The position numbers and the translations under genes were made by a program. Shown here piece after piece: positions 57,468-64,000 of a stretch of DNA of 64,000 nt; position 1 is the first letter of the stretch; every line of letters begins with the position of its first letter. Source of the stretch: Acidimicrobiaceae bacterium (GTDB lineage: Bacteria > Actinomycetota > Acidimicrobiia > Acidimicrobiales > Poriferisodalaceae). Under the pieces are notes generated by a model that ran no database searches, was not told where the DNA came from, and was given only the letters and a program-made list of their open reading frames with translations. Where the stretch lies: positions 1-64,000 of the forward strand of contig JAPOPC010000013.1 in the NCBI GenBank assembly GCA_026713105.1, given 5' to 3'.

Positions 57468-58607
57468 ATGTCTGCAACCACTCTTGTCAAGCCCAAAGCC
57501 GCCGGCGCCAACGGCGAATCATCCGAGCGCACCGCGGAGGTGCCCAACCCGCTCGCCCCATTTTCTGAGATGTGGGAGACCGGCATGAGGCGCTGGTGGA
57601 ACCTCACCCGCCACGTCATGGGCATCGACCGCGCCCCGGTCGGCCAGACGCCTCGCGACGCGGTGTGGAGCAACGGCAAGGCCGTGCTCTACCGCTACCG
57701 CAGCGAGAACCCGACCGTCCGTCCGCCGCTGTTGCTGGTCATGAGCTTGGTGAGCCGCTCGTTCATCTTGGACCTGCAGCCAGGCAACAGCTTCATCGAG
57801 CGGCTCGTGGCCGAAGGCTTCGATGTCTTCCTGCTCGACTGGGGCGTACCCGACGAGGAAGAAGCCAACAACACCCTCGAGACCTACTGCGACGAGCTGT
57901 TGCCCCAGGCGGTCGCCAAGGTCAACCAGATGGGCGGCGACAACGGTGTCACCGTCTTCGGCTACTGCTACGGCGGTCTGCTGACGCTGTTGTACGCGGC
58001 CGGCCACCCAGACGACCCGATCCGCAACGTCGTCGTGATGGCCACCCCGGTGGACTTCACCAAGATGCCGACGGTCATGACCGGCGTCGGTTCCGACGGC
58101 ATCGACCCGGCGCACCTGATGGATGCCAGCGGCAACGTGCCGGCCGAGTCGGTGCGGGCGTCGTTCACCCTGCTGACGCCCACCTCCGATCTCAGCACCG
58201 TGATGGACTTCTGGGAGCATCTCGACGACGACAAGTTCCTGAGCTCGTACCAGGCCATGACGTCGTGGACCCGCAATCACATCCCGTTCCCGGGCGCCAC
58301 GATGGTCCAGACCGTCGAGATGTTCATCGAAGGCAACGGCTTCATGACCGGCGACCTGATGCTCGGCGGCCGCAAGCTCGACCTCGCTGACATCAAGGCA
58401 CCGTTCCTGAATGTGATCGCTGAGCGCGACCACATCGTGCCGCCGGAATCCACCTACGGCCTCGACAAGCTGGTCGGCTCCAAAGACGCCACCGAGATGC
58501 GACTGCCTGCGGGCCACGTCGGGCTGATCGTGGGCAACGGCGCTCGCAAGCGCTCGATCCCATCGATGATCGGCTGGATGGTCGAGCACAGCGATATCGC
58601 CAAGTAG
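57468..58607 (+). CDS. phaC: Class III poly(3-hydroxyalkanoate) synthase subunit PhaC
   Basis: This 379-residue synthase polymerises hydroxyacyl-CoA into storage polyester. The modified lipase box GYCYGG places the catalytic Cys at 167, with Asp321 in AERDHIVP and His350 in PAGHVGLIVG. The length and the PhaE-like gene upstream both fit class III. AGGAG precedes the ATG. The N-terminal 30 residues are an Ala/Glu/Pro-rich extension. Confidence 0.92.
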   Translation: MSATTLVKPKAAGANGESSERTAEVPNPLAPFSEMWETGMRRWWNLTRHVMGIDRAPVGQTPRDAVWSNGKAVLYRYRSENPTVRPPLLLVMSLVSRSFILDLQPGNSFIERLVAEGFDVFLLDWGVPDEEEANNTLETYCDELLPQAVAKVNQMGGDNGVTVFGYCYGGLLTLLYAAGHPDDPIRNVVVMATPVDFTKMPTVMTGVGSDGIDPAHLMDASGNVPAESVRASFTLLTPTSDLSTVMDFWEHLDDDKFLSSYQAMTSWTRNHIPFPGATMVQTVEMFIEGNGFMTGDLMLGGRKLDLADIKAPFLNVIAERDHIVPPESTYGLDKLVGSKDATEMRLPAGHVGLIVGNGARKRSIPSMIGWMVEHSDIAK

Positions 58608-58616
58608 CCGCGGCCG

Positions 58617-59627
58617 ATGACCACCGGTGGCGCGGGCGGGCGCCCACGACCTGATCGCAGCGTGGCGCTCGTCATGGGCTCCGGTGGCATCGTCGGCGGA
58701 GCATTCCATGCTGGCGTGCTCAAGGCGCTCGAGGACACGTGGGGGATCGACGCCCGCGACGTCGACCTGATCGTCGGAACGTCCGCCGGTTCTATCTCTG
58801 GCGCGCTGGTTGCCGCCGGTCTCAGCCCCAGCGACCTCTTCCGGCGCGAGACCCGCCAGCCTCTTAGCCCCCACGGCGAGCGGCTGTTGGGCGCAGCACG
58901 GGCGCAGCGCGGCCCGAAACGGCAGGCCACCGCCGCATTCGGGGCGCCGATGGCACCCCACATCTGGCTGCTGGCAGCTGCGATGCCCGGTCGGGTGTCG
59001 CCCGGAACAGCGCTGGCCTCGATGCTGCCCGAGGGCAAGGTGCCCACGTCGCATGTCGAGCACATAGTCCGGGGGCTCTTCGGCGGCAGATGGCCCGAGG
59101 GCGTGGAGCTGCGAGTGCCCGTCGTCGAACTCGACGATGGGCAGCGAGTTGTCTTTGGCGCAGACGGGCCGGCTACGCCGAGCCAGGCAGTTGCCGCGTC
59201 GTGCGCGGTGCCGGCGGTGTTCGAGCCGGTCGTGATCGACGGGACTTCCTACATCGATGCAGGCGTCCACTCGTCGGACAACCTCGATGTACTGCGGGAC
59301 GAGTCCTACGACCTGGTCGTGGTGAGCTCGCCGATGGGCATCGCCGAGCTGCCGTCGGCGGCCCGACCGTGGGAGATGCCGATTGCCGCGGCGATGGACT
59401 TCGGCGCGATGACGCTGGGCTGGAGCGCATTGCGCATTGCCAGCCGGATGGCAACCGAATGCGAACGACTGACCTTGACGGAGTGCGAGCGCGTGGAAAT
59501 TGTCATGCCAGCATCGGCGGATCTCGATGCGATGGGCAACAACCTGCTGGACCCGCGACGCCGGCCGGCAGTCGCACTGCAGGCCTACGCCACCGCGAGC
59601 GAGCAGTTCGCGGCGCACTCCCTGTAA
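58617..59627 (+). CDS. Patatin-like phospholipase/acyl hydrolase
   Basis: The 336-residue protein has the patatin oxyanion loop GSGGIVGGAFHAG (from residue 21), the nucleophile motif GTSAGS (Ser56) and the catalytic Asp in YIDAGVHSSDN, a DAG variant of DG[GA]. It lacks a signal peptide and acts inside the cell. It starts nine bases after phaC in the same operon, so it may degrade PHA, remodel granule lipids, or hydrolyse acyl lipids. Confidence 0.85.
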   Translation: MTTGGAGGRPRPDRSVALVMGSGGIVGGAFHAGVLKALEDTWGIDARDVDLIVGTSAGSISGALVAAGLSPSDLFRRETRQPLSPHGERLLGAARAQRGPKRQATAAFGAPMAPHIWLLAAAMPGRVSPGTALASMLPEGKVPTSHVEHIVRGLFGGRWPEGVELRVPVVELDDGQRVVFGADGPATPSQAVAASCAVPAVFEPVVIDGTSYIDAGVHSSDNLDVLRDESYDLVVVSSPMGIAELPSAARPWEMPIAAAMDFGAMTLGWSALRIASRMATECERLTLTECERVEIVMPASADLDAMGNNLLDPRRRPAVALQAYATASEQFAAHSL

Positions 59628-59702
59628 GCAGAACAACCTGTCGAGGCGCCGTTCACGCCGGCCGGAAGGCCGCACCTAGGTCCTCAGATCTAGAGTCTCA
59701 GC

Positions 59703-61283
59703 GTGCCTGCTGAAGAACAGACCTCTGCCGCTGAGCGACATCGCCTCTCCGACGGCCTTGTTGCGTTCGTGAAGCGTGACTGCCCGACGTGCTGCGATGT
59801 CGAGCCGGTGCTGGCCGAGCTTGTCGACCATGCAGTGCGCACGGGAACCCGCCTGACGGTGTTCACCCAGGACGACCCCGAGTTCATGGCCGCGCTCGAC
59901 GGGCCGTCGGCAGAGGTCCTGCACGATCATGACCTGGCCGTGTCGTGGCATCACGAGATCTCCACGGTGCCCACGCTCATGGCGGTGATGGACGGGCGAG
60001 AGATGGCTCGCACTGTGGGGTGGGACCGCAGCAGCTGGGAGGCATTGAGCGGGGCCGATGATCTCGGCTCGGGTCTGCCCGACATGCGACCCGGTTGCGG
60101 CTCGATGTCGGTCGACCCCCTGCTCGCCGACGAGCTGGCGCTGCGATTCGGCGCGACATCGTTCACGAGCCGCAAGGTGGAACTCGCTTCGGCTGAGGAT
60201 CCTGTCGAGGCGGCATACGACCGCGGCTGGTCCGACGGTCTGCCGGTGGTGCCTCCCACCGAGGCGCGCGTGGCTTCGATGCTGGCGGGAACGACGCGGG
60301 CACCCGACGAGATCGTGGCCGTGGTGCCGCCGACGCTGGCCGAATGCACGGTGGAGAAGGTGGCTGTCAACGCCGTCATGGCCGGCTGCAAGCCCGAGTA
60401 CCTGCCGGTGGTGCTCGCTGCCGTTGAGGCAGCCTGTACGGACACGTTCAACATGCACGGCCTGCTGTGCACGCTGTGGTTCTCGGGCCCGATCGTGATC
60501 GTGAACGGCCCGATACGCCGCCGCATCGGCATGAACACCGACAAGAGCGCGCTCGGCCAGGGCAACCGCGCCAACTCGACCATCGGCCGGGCCCTGCAGC
60601 TGGTCATCCGCAACGTGGGCGGCGGCAAGCCGGGCATCGGGGGCATCGATCGCTCGGCACTCGGGTCGCCCTCGAAGGTGGGCTGGTGCTTCGCTGAAGA
60701 CGAGGAGGGCCTGCCCGACGGCTGGCCGCCGCTGTCGGTGACGCGGGGGTTCGAACCCGGCCAGGACACGGTGACGCTGTTCGCCGGCCACGGCCCGGTC
60801 GGCTGCATCGACCAGGTCTCCCGCACGCCGAACTCGCTCATTCGAACCCTCGCCCAGCAGCTGCTGTGCGTGGGAAATCGCAAGCTGCCGAGCGAGGCGA
60901 TGGTGGTGATGACGCCCGAGCACATGTCGACCTTCGCCGACTCTGGCTGGACCAAGCAGCGCTTCTACGACGAGCTGGATCCGCTGCTGCAGATGGACCT
61001 CGATTTCGCAGCCTGCGGAGCCGGGGGCATCGAAGAGGGCTTGCCGGCCGCTTTCCTGGACCACCTGAGGGGAAGCGCTGGTGGCGACGGCGGCAGCTCC
61101 GATGGCGGGCACGTGTTCGGGTCGAGCGAGGGCTCGATCGGGGGGAACCTGCGCAAGCTGCCCCCATGGTCGCCGATGGTGGTGCGCGCCGGCGGGGGAG
61201 CGGGCGGCTTCAGCGCCATCATCGAAGGCTGGGTGCCGGGTGCCAAGGGCAGCACCCCGATCACCCACCCGATCCGCCCGTAA
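59703..61283 (+). CDS. Thioredoxin-fold domain fused to a large conserved domain of unknown function
   Basis: Residues 15-115 form a thioredoxin-like domain with CPTC at 27-30 (plus Cys31) and the cis-Pro loop STVPT (87-91). A PGCGS motif at 130-134 precedes a domain of about 350 residues with YDRGWSDGLPVVPPTEARV, EKVAVNAVMAGCKPEYLPVVLAAVEAA, VNGPIRRRIGMNT and NVGGGKPGIGGIDRS blocks. I recognise this as a conserved actinobacterial/environmental architecture but know no assigned function. The Cys content suggests redox chemistry on a bound substrate. It lies 75 bases after the patatin gene and upstream of secG. Confidence 0.7.
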   Translation: MPAEEQTSAAERHRLSDGLVAFVKRDCPTCCDVEPVLAELVDHAVRTGTRLTVFTQDDPEFMAALDGPSAEVLHDHDLAVSWHHEISTVPTLMAVMDGREMARTVGWDRSSWEALSGADDLGSGLPDMRPGCGSMSVDPLLADELALRFGATSFTSRKVELASAEDPVEAAYDRGWSDGLPVVPPTEARVASMLAGTTRAPDEIVAVVPPTLAECTVEKVAVNAVMAGCKPEYLPVVLAAVEAACTDTFNMHGLLCTLWFSGPIVIVNGPIRRRIGMNTDKSALGQGNRANSTIGRALQLVIRNVGGGKPGIGGIDRSALGSPSKVGWCFAEDEEGLPDGWPPLSVTRGFEPGQDTVTLFAGHGPVGCIDQVSRTPNSLIRTLAQQLLCVGNRKLPSEAMVVMTPEHMSTFADSGWTKQRFYDELDPLLQMDLDFAACGAGGIEEGLPAAFLDHLRGSAGGDGGSSDGGHVFGSSEGSIGGNLRKLPPWSPMVVRAGGGAGGFSAIIEGWVPGAKGSTPITHPIRP

Positions 61284-61345
61284 TCGCCTGCGCGCAGTAG
61301 TGCGTCCGCTGCGGAGGCGGCAGGGCCCTCGGCGCCGGGCGCCGG

Positions 61346-61351
61346 TAGCCT
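61346..61351 (+). promoter_or_regulatory. -10-like element of secG (leaderless architecture)
   Basis: TAGCCT is followed by eight bases and GTG at 61360, with an in-frame ATG at 61363. There is no Shine-Dalgarno. Confidence 0.45.
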
Positions 61352-61362
61352 CATTGCCCGTG

Positions 61363-61590
61363 ATGACGTGGATTGTCGGCGGGATTCACCTGCTGTCCGC
61401 CTTCGGGCTGATCGGCCTTGTGCTGCTGCACAGCGGCCGAGGCGGAGGCGTCTCTGACATGTTCGGCGGCAGCGTGGGATCTACCGCTGCGGGCTCGACC
61501 GTCGCCGAGAAGAACCTCAGCCGCATCACCGTTGTGGTGGCTGTCTCGTTCGGCTTCACCACGTTGATACTGGGCTTGCTCCTCGCTTAG
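61363..61590 (+). CDS. secG: Preprotein translocase subunit SecG
   Basis: This 75-residue membrane protein has two hydrophobic helices flanking a Gly/Ser-rich loop (GGVSDMFGGSVGSTAAGSTVAEKNL), the classic SecG layout. It supports SecYE/SecA translocation. An in-frame GTG at 61360 would add one residue and may be the leaderless start. In most actinobacteria secG follows tpiA directly. Here surface-protein and PHA genes lie between them. Confidence 0.9.
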   Translation: MTWIVGGIHLLSAFGLIGLVLLHSGRGGGVSDMFGGSVGSTAAGSTVAEKNLSRITVVVAVSFGFTTLILGLLLA

Positions 61591-61604
61591 CGGCGACCAG
61601 CTTC

Positions 61605-63071
61605 TCACCCGCCTGGCTGCGACGAGACCTCTGCACCTCGCCTGATCGCCCGGCCCGGCCGTGCGCCTGTGCTGGCTCCGTCCCGCCAAATCGTTCTGCC
61701 GTTGACCATGACGAGGTCGATGCCGCGGGCCGGCTGCTTGGGCCGCTCGAAGGTGGCGGTGTCGATCACCGTCTCAGGGTCGAACAGCACGAGGTCGGCC
61801 ATGGCACCGACCTCCAGCACGCCCCGATCCGCCAGACCGAAGCGCCCGGCGGGCAGCCCCGTCATCTTGTGCACTGCGGTCTCCAACGAGAAGAGTCCCT
61901 GATCGCGCGCATAGTGGCCGAGCACTCGAGGAAATGTGCCCCACAGGCGCGGGTGGGGGAACTCGTCGTGCGGCAGGCCGTCAGAGCCGATCATGGTGCC
62001 CGGATAGGCCAGGATCCGGCGCACATCCTCCTCGTCCATCATGAAGAAGATCCCGCCGGCGGGCATCAGTGCGTCGACTGCTGCCTCGGTGTCGAGACCC
62101 ATCTCGGCTGCGATCTCGGCGAGGTCCCGTCCCGCTGCCTCAGGCCGAGCTGTGGACCATGTCACCAGCACTCTGTTGGCGTCTGTCAGCTTGGTTGAGC
62201 CCAAGCTTGTCGAGCTGGCGATGTAGGGATAGGCATCGAGGCCGACTTCTTGGTGCTGGCGAGCTGCTTCGATCAGCGTCAGGGTCTCGGTCGAGCGGCC
62301 GTGGTTGGCCTGCCCGGAGCACTTGTGATGTGAGATCACTACCGGAACACCTGCTTCACGGCCGATGGCGAAGGACTCCTCCAAGGACTCGGTGACGTGG
62401 TCGGCTTCGTCGCGCATGTGGGTCGTGTGGATGCCGTCCGCTGCCTGGACTGCGGTGACCAGCTCGATGATCTCCGCAGTCGGCGCGGCCGCGGCTGGGG
62501 CGTAGTAGAGACCCGTCGACAGGCCGATGGCACCAGCTTCGAGCGCTCGTTCCAAGCGGCGCCGCATGGCTGTGATCTCGTCGCCGGTTGCCGGACGGTT
62601 TAGAGCGTCCATGGCCTCGACTCGCAACGAGGCGTGACCGATCAAGCATGCGGCGTTGACAGCCGCCGGATCGGCGTCGAGGACGGCGAGGTAGTCGTCG
62701 AATTCTCCGAAGAAGCCGTCGCCGTCGGGGCAGACGAGATCGAGCGGCGCCGGCGGCCGCCCGCTGGTGCGCAGCGGCGCCAGGCTGATTCCGCAATTGC
62801 CCGTGATGACCGTCGTGACACCTTGGCTGACCTTGGGCGCCATCAGCGGATCGATCAGCAGCGCCCGGTCGTCGTGGGTGTGCACGTCGATGAAGCCGGG
62901 CGCCACTGCCTTGCCGCCCGCATCGATCTCGACTGCGGCGTGGGCTTGACCGAGATCGCCCAAGCCGACGATCCGATCGTCGTCGACTGCGATGTCCCCA
63001 TGTGTCGACGGGGCACCGGTTCCGTCGATCAGGCGGGCATTGCGGATGATCAGGTCTGCCGCGTCAACCAC
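61605..63071 (-). CDS. N-acyl-D-amino-acid deacylase (D-aminoacylase) family amidohydrolase
   Basis: The 488-residue metal-dependent hydrolase has the amidohydrolase start LIIRNARLIDGTGAPSTHGD, metal ligands in GFIDVHTHDD, later His residues in IGHASLR, IHTTHMRDEAD and VVISHHKCSG, and an Asp in IGSDGLPHDEFPHPR. The order matches D-aminoacylases, which release D-amino acids from N-acyl forms. The start is GTG. The gene is convergent with secG (14-base gap) and divergent from the LLM oxidoreductase. Confidence 0.88.
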   Translation of the reverse strand: MVDAADLIIRNARLIDGTGAPSTHGDIAVDDDRIVGLGDLGQAHAAVEIDAGGKAVAPGFIDVHTHDDRALLIDPLMAPKVSQGVTTVITGNCGISLAPLRTSGRPPAPLDLVCPDGDGFFGEFDDYLAVLDADPAAVNAACLIGHASLRVEAMDALNRPATGDEITAMRRRLERALEAGAIGLSTGLYYAPAAAAPTAEIIELVTAVQAADGIHTTHMRDEADHVTESLEESFAIGREAGVPVVISHHKCSGQANHGRSTETLTLIEAARQHQEVGLDAYPYIASSTSLGSTKLTDANRVLVTWSTARPEAAGRDLAEIAAEMGLDTEAAVDALMPAGGIFFMMDEEDVRRILAYPGTMIGSDGLPHDEFPHPRLWGTFPRVLGHYARDQGLFSLETAVHKMTGLPAGRFGLADRGVLEVGAMADLVLFDPETVIDTATFERPKQPARGIDLVMVNGRTIWRDGASTGARPGRAIRRGAEVSSQPGG

Positions 63072-63161
63072 AGCCAGAGCCTCTTCCCAACCAAGTCACG
63101 ACCGCGAGTTCACCACACATCGGACCCGTATCGTTCGGGTCGCACGAAACAAGGAGCCCTC

Positions 63162-64000
63162 ATGGGACGTCACGCGATCAAGACCCCTCCGCACCACGCC
63201 ACCTGGCCGGAGTATCTCGCCATCTGGCAGGCGGCTGACGAGATCGAGGTGTTCGAGTCGGCGTGGAACTGGGATCACTTCTATCCCTTGGCGCCGCCAT
63301 ATGACGGTCCGAACCTGGAGGGCTGGACGATGCTGGCGGGTCTGGCACAGGCGACGACCCGCATCCGCCTGGGCGCCATGGTGAACGGCATGCATCACCG
63401 TCACCCGGCGGTCACGGCCAATATGGCTGCGACGCTCGATCACATCTCGGGCGGCCGCTTCGAGCTGGGCATGGGTGCCGGCTGGAACTTCATGGAGAGC
63501 GATGCATACGGCATCGACCTGGGTCCGCTGCGCGACCGCTCGGACCGGCTCGAAGAGGGCATGGAGGTCGTCGTCAAGCTGCTGACGGAAACGACGACCA
63601 CCCACAAGGGACGCTTCTTCGAGTTGACCGATGCGTGGTGCGAGCCCAAGCCCATCCAGGAGCGCATCCCGATCGTCATCGGCGGTCAGGGACGGGTGCG
63701 GACCCTGCGCACCGCCGCGAAGTACGCCGACCAATGGGACATGACCTTCCCCGCCGACGTCGCCGCATGGCGGGAGCTCGACGACGTCCTGCAGGCGCAC
63801 TGTGAGCGAGTCGGGCGTGACGAAGCCGAGATCGACCGGTCGGTGCACCTCGGATTCGAGGCTGACGGCGACATCGACAAAGCTGTGGCCCGAGCGCAGG
63901 ATTTCTTCGACGCCGGGGTCGACATCGTCGTGTGGTCGTGGCGTGGCGAACTCAATCCAGTGAGCCTGGACGCCCTGGCAACGGCGATCGGCGAGGCCTG
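63162..64000 (+). CDS. LLM-class flavin/F420-dependent oxidoreductase (runs off the window end)
   Basis: The frame opens at ATG 63162, six bases after AAGGAG, and is open to the last base. The final partial codon TG suggests that a TGA stop completes just past the window, giving about 279 residues. Motifs of luciferase-like monooxygenases are visible: NWDHFYPLAPP, IRLGAMVNGMHHRHPAVTANMAATLDHISGGRFELGMGAGW, and PIVIGGQG. It is likely F420-dependent, as most actinobacterial members are. A TATCGT hexamer at 63129-63134 may be its -10. Confidence 0.88.
   Translation, partial: MGRHAIKTPPHHATWPEYLAIWQAADEIEVFESAWNWDHFYPLAPPYDGPNLEGWTMLAGLAQATTRIRLGAMVNGMHHRHPAVTANMAATLDHISGGRFELGMGAGWNFMESDAYGIDLGPLRDRSDRLEEGMEVVVKLLTETTTTHKGRFFELTDAWCEPKPIQERIPIVIGGQGRVRTLRTAAKYADQWDMTFPADVAAWRELDDVLQAHCERVGRDEAEIDRSVHLGFEADGDIDKAVARAQDFFDAGVDIVVWSWRGELNPVSLDALATAIGEA

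Noticed and set aside
60091..60105. Selenocysteine in the PGCGS motif of the thioredoxin fusion
   Set aside because: The position is an ordinary TGC codon, and no in-frame TGA is present in the gene.

Overview
The window is high-GC, densely coded chromosomal DNA. It holds about 58 protein genes, one tRNA, no IS element, no CRISPR array and no intergenic gap above 300 bases. The gene content points to an actinobacterium, and by inference to an Acidimicrobiia-like lineage. The evidence is a mycothiol-type zinc dehydrogenase, an ANTAR response regulator of the PdtaR type, F420/PPOX and LLM-class flavin enzymes, a DUF4193-like zinc ribbon, a Leu tRNA without an encoded CCA, and the actinobacterial order polA-rpsA-coaE-uvrB. 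It differs from mycobacteria in having a complete discrete type II fatty-acid gene set and a class III polyhydroxyalkanoate (PHA) synthase.

Layout. 0.2-5 kb: a branched-chain-amino-acid-type ABC importer (substrate-binding protein, LivF, LivH, and a LivM-LivG fusion). 5.1-9.98 kb: lipid or aromatic acyl-CoA genes (PaaA/PaaC-like ferritin-fold protein, two MaoC-type hotdog subunits, a crotonase, an AidB-like acyl-CoA dehydrogenase). 10-16.7 kb: a PPOX flavoenzyme, a tandem CaiB/BaiF CoA-transferase, a CapA-like lipoprotein, an esterase and a class-C beta-lactamase-like serine hydrolase. 16.7-21.3 kb (minus strand): the fatty acid synthase operon fabD-fabH-fabG-acpP-fabF, in which FabD carries an extra C-terminal lipoyl-like domain. 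21.4-34.4 kb: tRNA-Leu, pdtaR, polA, rpsA, coaE, a zinc ribbon protein, uvrB, a mycothiol-type dehydrogenase and uvrA. 35-40.7 kb (minus strand): a five-gene sensory operon (STAS antagonist, receiver-SpoIIE phosphatase, RsbW-like kinase, periplasmic binding protein, membrane histidine kinase). 40.9-50.3 kb: uvrC, rapZ, a possible toxin-antitoxin pair, a large cell-wall-binding beta-propeller protein, then gap-pgk-tpiA. 50.3-61.6 kb: a second cell-wall-binding protein with RCC1-like repeats, a PHA storage locus (phasin-like protein, XRE regulator, acyl-CoA ligase, hydrolase, MarR regulator, PhaE-like protein, PhaC, patatin), a thioredoxin fusion protein and secG. 61.6-64 kb: a D-aminoacylase-type amidohydrolase and an LLM-class oxidoreductase that runs off the end.

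The core consists of two syntenic housekeeping blocks: polA-rpsA-coaE-uvrB-uvrA, and uvrC-rapZ-gap-pgk-tpi-secG. In this genome they lie close together, so all three UvrABC subunits are encoded within 15 kb. The second block has been opened twice, and the genes in the openings are surface proteins and carbon-storage genes. The yvcK and whiA genes that usually follow rapZ are absent from this position.

Several genes (uvrB, uvrC, rapZ, the beta-propeller surface protein, secG) have a TANNNT -10-like hexamer 6-8 bases before the start codon, which suggests leaderless transcripts and was used here to choose starts. The most interesting candidates are the solute-sensing partner-switching operon, the FabD-lipoyl-like fusion, the MarR-like palindrome overlapping the PHA promoter, the thioredoxin fusion protein, a duplicated pgk/tpiA junction, and a dispersed intergenic repeat present three times.
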